From Voacanga thouarsii (Eukaryota > Streptophyta > Magnoliopsida > Gentianales > Apocynaceae): DNA of 64,000 nucleotides. The position numbers and the translations under genes are program-made. Shown one piece after another: positions 24,266 to 36,672 of this stretch (position 1 is its first letter; the number at the start of each line of letters is the position of its first letter). The DNA lies in assembly GCA_026120185.1 (NCBI GenBank), contig JANUWF010001223.1, positions 1-64,000 on the forward strand, read 5' to 3'. The notes beneath the pieces were generated by a model. The model did not search any database. It was not told the DNA's origin and saw nothing but the letters and a program-made list of their open reading frames with translations.

Positions 24266-26519
24266 CTCTTTGAGACATAGTGGAGTCTAAGTCCAATTCA
24301 ACCAAGTATTCTCTTGGAGTTTTGACTTTCTTTTCCATTCCAATTCTTCCTCTTTTATCTTTTGCCAATGCTTGCTTCTTTCTCTTTTTTTTTTCCTGCC
24401 GTCTTTTTCTCCCAATCTTTTATCCTCTTCTTTTGTTATTTCTTCTAGTCTTCTCCGTTCTCTTGTATCCTTGCGCCTCATGAATTTCACTATGTTTGGC
24501 CAACTATGAAGGAACTCTACCTGGGCCAATTATAAAAATAAAAATATAAGAATAAACCACCTCAATTAATCCTCAATTAAGTATAATATTATTTAATCCA
24601 CTTAGGCAAATCAAAATCATAATAATTTAATCTATTAAATACAATTTAAGTGAGAAAATAATAATTAAAAATATAGTAAAAATATAATCCATCAACCTCA
24701 CCAGTTAATTATTTCAAGTGAAGCCAAATCAGTGTCCAATATGCTTGTCTTCTTCTTGTGCCTTGTGGTACTCAACTTCATCAAGATGAGTATACAAACA
24801 CAAGCAAATATATTTTCATGAAAAGGAAGATCAGTTTCTTGTCAACTTATTCTGAGCCTAACCATGGGTATCAATGTGATTCTTATTCTCAACATCTTTA
24901 ACATTGTTTTCCTCTACCTTCTTTGAAGTCTCATTAGATTCCTTCATGAAGTATGGTGGATTCTGACAAAATCACCAATTTAATCCCTTAACTTTTATTT
25001 TCAGTGGGTTATGGTCCTTAGTTTTTTTTTCAACTTTTTAGATCCCCTAACTCTTTTTGGACAACTTATTTTATCCTTCCGTCAATTAGACCATTAATTT
25101 GGCATTTTGTATAGGGCAAATTTGGTGCTTCACTATTTTTCTACACTGGTGGACTGTACGCGACCAGAAAAAAAGTGAACAAATGGATCCACTGGCGCTC
25201 AAGATAAGAAGAATGGTGCAATATTTTTGTCAAAAAGGTTATCACTCGGTTTGTAGTGTGCAGACAAAAGTTGTTATTCTTTATTATTGTCCCATGTTTG
25301 CCCAACATGTAAACAAAATGTGATGCCTTTTTGCTGTTACCTAGTCCCCAATACATATTCTGTAATGGTTTTTAGAGTATAGTATCATATAGGTAAAATT
25401 AATGTCTCTTTCTTCACATGTTGCTGTAAATGAAGCTTAGAAAATAAAGGGCTTTGAGTAATATTTACCTATGATAACTATGGATGCAGTACTTTTCTTA
25501 GATATTTTATTTTTGATCTGGCATCACGAATTTTGTGATGCATTACATGGAGTAGCTGTCCATATGTTAATATGTGTCCATTTCAACAACTTCAATGAAG
25601 CTATATGTCATGGTATTGATTACTGTGTTCTTTGAAAGAGCTTGGAAAAAAGTAACAGCGGATTTGCACACAAATAGATGAAACTAGAGTATTTCTATCT
25701 TCTGATCTGTAATTGCTCTTTAGTTATTTGAGGGGTATAGATAGATTTAACGACTTTTACAAATATATGAATTTTCTAAACTTGGTTCCTACTATTATGT
25801 GCCAAAATTAGCATGTAAGTGTTGTTACTAATAGTTTAATGGATAGCAGCCCATAGCTTTTAGAAAATTGATCATATAACTATTGCAATAGCTTGGGAAT
25901 GAGTGGGCTAAAAACTAATACTTACCATTGTATATGCTAAAACTTGATGATCATCGCAAGTACTAAATAATATAGCAAGTTCACCACTTGTACCCTTATA
26001 TGTGGCTGACAATAACCATGATTGGATTTGCCTATTAATTTGGTCAGTTGAAGTTATGGACATGTGAATAAAAATTGGTCCATTCTGCAACATGTGAAGA
26101 ATATTCAAACATATACATTATTGTTTTTGCTTTGCATGTTAGGCTTATCTAATTTGAAAAGTCTATGGTTTCTATTGAAGTAGCAGCTTCATGGGTAATT
26201 TATACTCTTTATTTTTGTTTAATTTTTTATTTTCATTTAGTAACTAGATGTCCCTTGAATATTAGTTAACAATCAATTTTCTTTCAAACTTAATATTTTG
26301 TAATCATGTTGTTAGGTCTTGAAGAATTGATTTGCAAATTTAATCTATTTTTTCAAGAGGACAAAAATTGACTATATTAAGGAATCAGAAGTCTAGTAAC
26401 TCCATTATCACATCAGAAATGCTTGACTAAAAAATATTTGAGCACTATTTTGAGTAAGCTTTGCACATACCTTACTGTAAATTTTTTGTTAATTTTGCAG
26501 TCCAGTTACATTATTTAAT

Positions 26520-29036
<2,517 letters not shown>

Positions 29037-29041
29037 TTAAT

Positions 29042-29979
29042 GACCAACTAACTCTTATTAGATTGATTTGGAATGGCCTGCCCAATGAGAAAAGAAGCTC
29101 ATTTATGCATGTGGACTTGTTGTGGTTTAGCATTTATACAATGCATGACAAAGAGAAAGTCTTAAGTTAGATTGGGAAGAAAGAAATTTTCTCAAAGAAA
29201 TATGTGTTTGTTCCAATTGTCTCCATTTCTATTTAAACGAAAACATACTCCATCTAACACGTGCTAAATATTGATATATTGAATGCTAATGTTGATATGT
29301 TTTTTTTTTTTCAGTGGACATTGGTGAATCCTAATTTTATGTGAATTCAATAAAAAGGGTTTAGATTTAAAGAGTCCTTCTATGGTGTTGTTGGACTCAT
29401 TGCAAACTACAGAAGATAGCATAGAACTATTTATTAAAAAGTAATGTCTTGAATCAAATTTGGACTATGTTAACATTGCAACCTATTATAGATTTGTGCT
29501 GGACATACTGTGTGCAAGTAGAAGGATTATCTTTGATACATGGTTAAAAAGAATTCCTTTGTTGGTTCCTACGGTAAGTTACTTGGTCCCGTTGCTTTCT
29601 TGAAATATTCTTAATGACTCATTTGTTGTATGTTGGTATTGAATTGAATATAAAGTGTATTATTGTTCAAGTTCCTTAACAAACAGGAGTTAAAAAATGT
29701 GGATTTTATGTCTTATACTATGCCAATTTATTTATGATTAGTGCTCCTACAAGGTTTAGTGTTAATGATTGTCACCCTTATTTTGTAATTATCTTAGTTG
29801 AGTTAGTCCCCCCCCCCCCTAATTTTGAAATCATATTCTTATAAGTTCTATAATGATTTTGTGCTCTTGGGATGTTTGTAGATGAGAATGGAATGGTTCA
29901 GTAAAAAAAAAGTTCAGTGAATTTAGAAAAGGTTTGTGCTCACCTAGCTAATATGGGTGAATCAACTTAGGACTCAATT
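29042..29979. other. Probable 5' part of a Mutator-like element
   Basis: AT-rich DNA between the family F LTR and the first recognisable frame of the MuDR-like transposase. It likely holds the 5' end of that element, but no TIR was found and no frame is convincing. Confidence 0.35.
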
Positions 29980-32900
29980 AATTAGGATAGTGAGATTACT
30001 GATGCTCCTAATATGCAGCTACTATATGAAAAGAAACATGAGATTGAGTACATTTTAATCAATGATGGCAAGCTTTTGCTAGCAAGTAGTGATAGCAAGA
30101 TGCAAGAAGCATTTGCAGAAGAAATAGATGTACTATCTTTTGAACATGTGGATATTCCAGCTTCCAATGTGCAGCCATCAGTTGATATAGAAAAAGAGTA
30201 TGTAGTGAGTGACCAAAATCATGAAGAGTTGGAAGAAACTCTTACTCCAAATGAGGGGAGCAGATTGTAGAAGATGGAGTTATAAGGAAGTTAATGAGGA
30301 AGGTGGACAGTCTGATGTAGAAGAATAATTTTTGGACTCTGATTATGATTTGATTGATAAGGAAAATGAGGAACTAATTAATCAAATTGTTAAAGAGGGT
30401 ATGGGAGATTTTGAAAAAAAAAATGTCAAGTTGTAAGTTAAAGACAAAGTGTTTTACCTACACTGGGGAAGAAGAGCTAACTCAACAGCTTCAAGAATAG
30501 CAAACTCATGTAATATCTTCAACCACTACCTATGACATTTAGCTACCTAGCAGCAGAAAAAACAAGAGAGGAGGTAACCCTGGGGCCTATAAAAAGTATT
30601 TACTGAATTCGAATGATTGGGATGTAAAAAACTTGGAAGCTGACAAAGTTCCTGAACAGTGTCCTAGTGATTGCACAGATGATTCAGATAAAGAATACTT
30701 CAAACCCCAGCCATTGAATAAAGAAAAAGTCACAAAGGATAACATTGTCCATTGGCTAGTATTCAATACATAGAGAGATATGGATGACCTTCAGTTTGAA
30801 GAATAATTAATTTTTAAGACAACAGGGAAATTAAAAGTGCTCTCATCCATCATGGGGTTAAGTTGGTAGGATGTTTTTTTTTTTTCAAGAAAAATAATAG
30901 GATTAGAGTGAGAGCTGCTTGCAAGGGGAGGAAATATGATTGGTTGTTATACGCACATAGGGTGGAAGAAACCTCAACTTTCCAAATCTGAATGCTGCAA
31001 CCCAAGCATACATGTGTAAGATCTACGCACCAACCCCTTGGTTCTGCAAGATTTATTGCAAGAAATATATGGATAACTTTAGAAGTGAACAAGGTGTGAA
31101 TCCAACTGAATTTCAAGATAAGGTGCATGAACAATTAAGTGTTTACATTACAAAAGCCTAGATTTATAAAATTAAGGTAAAAGCTAAGTTGATGATTGTA
31201 GAAAGATATAAAGACCAATACAAGCTTCTAAATGATTATTGCGAGGAAATTAGGAGAACCAACTTGGGCAACACCATTTATATTGATGCTATTGAGGATG
31301 AACAGATAGGTGAAGGAGTTTTTGGAAGAATGTATGTGTGTTTGGCAGCCTTGAGGGAAGGTTTTCTAAAAGGTTGTAGAAGGTTAGTTGGACTAGATGA
31401 GACTTTTTTTAAAGATCCTCATCCTAATATTTTGTTGACTACTATTAGTATCGATGCAAATATTGGCATTTATCCCATTACTCATGCCATTGTGAAGGCC
31501 GAAACCAAATCATGTTGGACTTAGTTCATAGAGGGCCTTATTGAAGATTTGAATATGTGTAAACATGAGGATTGACACTTCATCTCTGATAGACAAAAAG
31601 AACTGTGTTTGCTTTTTTTTTTTTTCCCATCAAATAGTTTTTTTTAACTCACTTAGTTCTTCTTGATTTTCAGGGTCTAGGACAAGCAGTAGGAAATTTA
31701 TTGCCCTATCTAAAACACAGACATTGTGTCAAACACCTATATAATAACTTCAAGCAAAAACACCTGGGGGGTTCTTTGAAGGACATGATGTGGAAATGTG
31801 CAAAAGCTACATAAACAGATTTGAGAGTAAGATGTAACTGTTAAAAGACTTTGATCAAGCTACCCATGCTTGGTTGTGTAAGTATACACACCCTAAACAT
31901 TGGAGTAGGTCACACTTCAAGACACAAACTAAGTGTGATATTTTGTTGAACAACTACAGTGAGACATTCAATTTGCAAAATATTGAATGCAAGGACCAAA
32001 CCGATACTTGGTTTGCTTGAAAGAGTACGTGTATACATGATGTTGAGACTTCAATAGAGAAGGACATGGGTTCAGAGGTAGAAGGTCAAGATTTGCCCAA
32101 GGCTTAAAAATAGGCTTAAAAAGCTAGTTGAGGAGTCTGCCTATTGTACGCTTCACATGCCAAAGGTTACAAGTTCAAAATTAGGGAGACCAAAATTTCA
32201 AAGCAATTTTCAGTTGATATAGAGAATAGAAGGTGCACCTATAAAAATAGAAACGTTCTGGGATCCCTTACATGCATGGAATTTCAGTTATGTTGGTGAT
32301 TGTTATAGCATTGCTTCATACAGAAGGACTTATGAGCCAGTCTTAAATTATTACAATGGACCAAATAATTGGCCAAAAAGCAAATTACCAGAACCAAAGC
32401 CTCCTATGGCCCTGAAGCTTCCAAGTAGACCTAAAAAAGAAAAGAAAGCTAGAAGAATGGGAGAAGGCTTGTATGGTTACAACCACCGGTGCAAAGACTA
32501 TTACGAGCAGGTTTTGGGACTCTAAAATGTAGGAGTTGTGGTTCTTCCAGACATAATGCCAGAAAATGCCCACAAAAAAGATAAGAAAAATTATGTTGAT
32601 AAAGATGTTAGAGCCCAGAACTTGAATAAATATGGCAGGTGTGGATAGTTGGGCCATAATAGAAGGCTATGTAATGCTCAATTCTCAAAACAAATACATT
32701 AAAGTTTACATGAGTATGAAGTAGCAATGGATAGAACTTTTCTGCCACAACCATAGCTGCATCAAGCATTTACTCCAAATGTTGAACAGCAAGTCTCAGT
32801 GACAATCACTGAGCAAGTAGGATGTTTAAAGGTAATTTGTTGACTTAGTACTCAATTTTACCATTATTTTTTGTTATACTCAAGACTCACTTTCCAATTC

Positions 32901-33048
32901 TTTTTTTTGGGGGGGGGGGGACTCCACTCCTACTATTTCTATTTAAACAGCTTCTAGAAAAGAAGAAGAAGCCAACAAGGTGTAATTGGTGTGCACAAAT
33001 TGGCCATAACTAAGCAATATGCAAAGTTCCTAGAGCTAAGCTGGTCCT
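29980..33048 (+). pseudogene. MuDR-like (MULE) transposase, heavily decayed
   Basis: Remnant of a Mutator-family transposase. In order: an acidic N-terminal stretch (30013-30270); a MuDR DNA-binding domain around 30890-31015 (RIRVRAACKGRKYDWLLYAH, later LQPKHTC); the MULE transposase domain from 31189 (GCRRLVGLDETFFKDPHPN, then TISIDANIGIYPI) continuing near 31675 (GLGQAVGNLLPYLKHRHCVK); and the C-terminal MULE tail near 32310-32450 (SIASYRRTYEPVLNYYNGP, then PSRPKKEKKARR). After the tail come three CX2CX4HX4C zinc knuckles: near 32530 (CRSCGSSRHNARKC), near 32638 (CG*LGH with a stop) and near 32978 (CNWCAQIGHN, with a stop after it). Many stops and several frameshifts show it is dead. The second Pack-MULE inserted just after the third knuckle. 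Confidence 0.85.
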
Positions 33049-33059
33049 AAAGGAGAACA

Positions 33060-33440
33060 GAAAATTGACTGATTTCATCCTCAAACTATTTTAGTTTGGC
33101 CATTTTGGTCCTTAATGTTTGTTTTCCAATTTTTTCATCTCTAAACTATTTTTGTTTTGCCAACTTGGTCCTTTTGATGAATTTTCCAGCTGTCCTTTGC
33201 ATTTTTTAACGGTAAAAGCATAAATTGACTTTTTTAAAATTGAAAAATTTACCAATTTCATCCCCAAACTATTTTAGTTTGACCATTTTGGTCCATAATG
33301 TTTGTTTCTCGATTTTTCATCCACAAACTATTTTCGTTTTGCCAACTTGGTTCTTCCAAGTAGTTTTCCAGTTGAAGATTTTTTTTAGGAATAAAACTGA
33401 AAATCTACTTCTTTCTTGCCAAAACTCTAGTTAAGTGAGG
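33060..33440 (+). repeat. Left TIR of Pack-MULE 2, tandemly doubled
   Basis: Two direct copies of an about 190-bp end sequence (33060-33245 and 33246-33440), each with the order aaactattttagtttg, tttggtcc, tgtttgtt, caaactattttcgttttgcc, then taaaactgaaaatc-like. Confidence 0.8.
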
Positions 33441-33470
33441 GATTTCATATTTTATCTAAATCCATCTTTT

Positions 33471-33790
33471 TATACCCAAAAAATAGATGTGCTTCATGTA
33501 ATTATACTTCCGTACCCACGCCAAGGCCATATTAACCCTTTTCTCCAATTTGTGAAATAGCTAGCCTCTAAGGGCGTTAAAACTATTATAGCCACCACTC
33601 GTTATACTATCAAGTCTATTTATGTGGATAACGTTGGGGTTGAGCCTATCTTAGATGGGTTTGATGATAGAGGCTTTGTTCGTACCCAGAAAGAAACTAT
33701 GTTTCTTAAGTCCTTTAGAAAAAATAGTTCGAGAACTCTGTTGCTTGGGTAGGGAAAGATAAGGCATCTTTCCATCTCAAATAGGCATGG
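33471..33790 (+). pseudogene. Captured UGT74-like glycosyltransferase N-terminus
   Basis: About 85 codons match the N-terminal acceptor-binding half of plant family-1 UDP-glycosyltransferases, most like group L (UGT74). From 33489 the frame reads VLHVIILPYPRQGHINPFLQ, then LASKGVKTIIATTRYTIKSI, then VEPILDGFDDRGF, then FLKSFRKNSSRTL. The QGHINP block holds the conserved histidine that serves as the catalytic base in this family. An in-frame stop (TAG at 33558-33560) breaks the first block, and the frame ends at 33750-33752. The C-terminal sugar-donor (PSPG) half is absent. It is a captured piece inside Pack-MULE 2, not a gene in its own right. Sense orientation relative to the left TIR is seen directly. 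Confidence 0.87.
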
Positions 33791-33808
33791 AAATACAACT
33801 ACATGAGG

Positions 33809-35623
33809 TGAAGGCACGGAAAGCGAAAAAATATAGTGCATGCAGTGGAAGCGGAAATAAAGAAAACCGAAAAAACAAAACAGGGGATTCCAGAACAGGG
33901 CCGGCGCCGGCTCCAGTTGCCCTAGCCGGTGCCGGTTGCGCCCTGTCCAAATCCCAAGGTTTTAAAATTTTTACCTCTCCTTCTGGTTCTCAAAGGTGGC
34001 TAAACCAAAACGTGCACAACCGGGGTAAGTGTGCTGGTAGAAGCTTCTGGTGCGATTCCTGCAAGCCTCCTACTCCGCCTTTGCATGTATGTGAATGCCG
34101 AACTCTCGATCTTTCAGTATATGATCTGCCTAACTACCGTTTGGTGAATAACTAACAGGCTAGGGAATTTTTCTGAGAGAGAGAGAGAGAGACGCCTAGC
34201 CTTTCACAGAGAAGAAGCCGTCTCTCAGAGTGTGTGTTCTGTAACAACGACGTTGTTCCTAATCCTCCTGTTTAACCTAAATAAAATCCTAGGTTAAACT
34301 AGACTGGGCCATTAGACTCTTAGTTTAACCTTTTGAATTTAATTAATTATTCTAATTAGAACCAACCTAATGACCCAATTAATAATTAATTTTTTAGCCC
34401 AAATAAACTAGTCCAATTAATAAGCCTATATTAGTTTACTCCTAAGTTAATCTTTAATTATTCAAATTGAGCCAAAACCCTGAATAATTAATTAACCCAC
34501 TAAACTAATTTTATTAATTCTCTCTCCATGGACCTTTATTTTATTATAACCCAATAATTAAATCAAGCTACTTAAATAAAATAAATTTCATTCAATTTAA
34601 GATCAATTTCTTAGCCCATATTTAATTAGGACTCACGGTCTATACTGAGGACCAAAAGATACACTGTCTTGGCTACTAAAATGACCAAAAAACCCTTGCC
34701 ATATAAATAGTTGTATTTTACATTTTAAATATTTTTTGATATCACCATAAGGAAATATTGACACCAAGGACAGTACTGCATTAGTAAAGTCTCCGACCTA
34801 CAGGTGTAATGACTAAAATACCCCTCTATACATCGCCGTATATTCAGAGAGGAAGAAGTGTACTAACACCTCTCTAAATGACATCTACCATCTTTAGGCT
34901 TCTAGTCCAATGATCTATGATTTCCTGGATTATTTCCGCTTTCCAAGGGAGTTACCCTAAAGCAAACATTCAAATTATGTTTCCCAGGGCCCTGAATATT
35001 TAGATCATTCAAACAACCACAAGGGGCGATATAGTATAAAAATTATCTTGTACAAGTTTGTCTTAACTAACTAGTCACACATATCCAATATGCAAGTATA
35101 TTGACCCTACGATAGAACCTCAACTATAGCATATCAAAGTATATGCTTTCAGCTTCGTCAGATCACCAACTCATACTTAAGTCGTAGAGTACTAGTCACG
35201 CTATAGCGGTAGTAGTCTAGGTTTCTACCTTATAGTACTTTTAGAAACCACTACTACAGAGCCTGTTCTATGTATTCGAAATATGCTTATGTCATGAAGT
35301 GAGTGGACTACTCACTGGCTAAAGGTAAGCCATTTCCCATTTAGAATTCACAACATAATAACCTAGACATGATGAAATTCCTACTCTCATCAATCGGTTA
35401 AGAACAAAAGTTTATGTGTTAAGTAACTCGTGATCCATACCTTACTGTGAAAGACTTCCATTCACATGGACTACTTACCTAAACACAATGGGTCTTTTCC
35501 AAATGTAATTGTGTACAAATAAAATTGTAAATTCACAAATAATTTTTGAAAATAAATTCTTTTATTAAAACATTCGATTTTTTTACATCAGAAACCTAAT
35601 CTAAGAGGGCATACATCCCAACA
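33809..35623 (-). mobile_element. Solo copia LTR, family B copy 2 (1815 bp)
   Basis: Complete LTR with an exact 5-bp duplication TGAGG (33804-33808 and 35624-35628) and TG...CA ends: TGAAGGCACGG on the left, ATCCCAACA on the right. On the minus strand it starts TGTTGGGATGTATGCCC. No internal retroelement region is present, so it is a solo LTR left by LTR-LTR recombination. It splits the captured UGT fragment from the right TIR of Pack-MULE 2. A GC-rich patch at about 33895-33945 and an (AG)n run near 34175 are part of it. The 122-codon plus-strand frame at 33787-34155 crosses its left edge and is not a gene. Confidence 0.87.
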
Positions 35624-35689
35624 TGAGGCACATATGTTGCTTGGGTATGAAAATGCGGATTTGGATAAAATATAAAACCCCTCAAGTGA

Positions 35690-36069
35690 TCAGATGTGTT
35701 TTGGAGAGAGAGAAGTGAATTTTCACATTTACCCCTAAAAAATGTGAATGTCAGTCGAAAAACTACTCAAAAGGACCACGTTGGAAACACAAAAATAGTT
35801 TGGAGATGAAAAAATCAAGAAACAAATATTATAGACCAAAATGGCCAAACTAAAATAGTTTGGGGATGAAATTGGTAAATTTTTTAATTTTAAAAAGTGA
35901 ATTTTCACTTTTACTCATAAAAAATATGAATGTCAGCTAGAAAACTAATCGGAAGGACTAAGTTGGCAGAATGAAAATAGTTTGAGGATGAAAAGTTTGA
36001 AAAACAAATATTAGGGACCAAAATGGCCAAACTAAAATAATTTAGGGACGAAATTGGAGAATTTCCCGA
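35690..36069 (-). repeat. Right TIR of Pack-MULE 2, tandemly doubled
   Basis: Inverted partner of 33060-33440, again as two direct copies (about 35690-35880 and 35881-36069). Both ends being doubled suggests that the doubling existed before this copy moved. Confidence 0.8.
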
Positions 36070-36078
36070 AGGAGAACA

Positions 36079-36642
36079 TATGCAACTATTTTAACAAGGA
36101 ATGATTGAAGGACCTTGAAGGAAATTAATAGTTTTACACCTAACATTTTTGTGGCAATCTAGATATTTTGTAATTAAATACATGAAAAGTAATAGTCTTT
36201 TGCTGGGTTGTTAATTAATGATGTTAGGGTAGATATGTTGACTAAAAGTTCATATTTTTTATTGTTAATGCTGCTGGGATGTATATGCTAACTAGAATGG
36301 TTTTAGATATAGCATTGGTTTCTTGAATGCTTATTACCAATATGTTGCAACTATTGACTTGTAACAATTGGTCTTTTGATTAATGGGCATGTTGGTGGCT
36401 AGTTTTAGACAAGATCCTTGAATAAATATATTGAAACTAGCAATGTTAGAATGTTTGAAGTGACTTGTAGTGCACAAGTTCTTAATGGAAGTGATTGCCC
36501 AGTGCACTATAAACTCATTGTTGTAGTAAAGCCAATCAGCAAAGAGGTTTAGCAAACATACAAAAATCCTTGCAATGATGATTTAATACCAAGTTCTTAT
36601 GGGAATTCATTGTCGTAGTTTCACCTTCTAGAAATCTAATAG
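36079..36642. other. Probable 3' remainder of the MuDR-like element
   Basis: AT-rich DNA resuming after Pack-MULE 2. It should be the 3' part of the MuDR-like element that Pack-MULE 2 entered, up to the broken end of the copia element. No TIR is recognised and no coding frame is convincing. Confidence 0.35.
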
Positions 36643-36672
36643 TGGTTAAATACTAGAAAAAGTATTTAACCA
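36643..36672. repeat. Perfect 12-bp hairpin at a transposon breakpoint
   Basis: tggttaaatact, six bases, then agtatttaacca: a perfect 12-bp inverted repeat. It sits exactly where the copia RNase H reading (CDNSG) ends on the minus strand. Confidence 0.75.

Larger units (their letters stand above)
33060..36069. mobile_element. Pack-MULE 2, carrying a UGT74-like fragment
   Basis: A 3.0-kb element inserted into the decayed MuDR-like element. An AGGAGAACA duplication (33051-33059 and 36070-36078; one further base also matches) flanks it, fitting the 9-10-bp Mutator rule. Its TIRs belong to the same family as those of 15278-17463, with shared phrases such as aaactattttagtttgacca and gccaacttggtcc and the inner boundary gtgatcagatgtgttttgg. 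Each TIR here consists of two tandem copies of the about 190-bp end. The cargo is the N-terminal part of a glycosyltransferase gene. A 1.8-kb solo copia LTR (33809-35623) later inserted into the cargo; without it the element would be about 1.2 kb. Confidence 0.85.

Noticed and set aside
33787..34155. 122-codon plus-strand frame
   Set aside because: It starts in Pack-MULE cargo and runs across the TGAGG duplication into a copia LTR; no domain is recognisable and the LTR is non-coding in its other copies.
36334..36555. 73-codon minus-strand frame next to the copia element
   Set aside because: No similarity to the copia RNase H continuation could be seen, and it lies beyond the breakpoint; probably chance.
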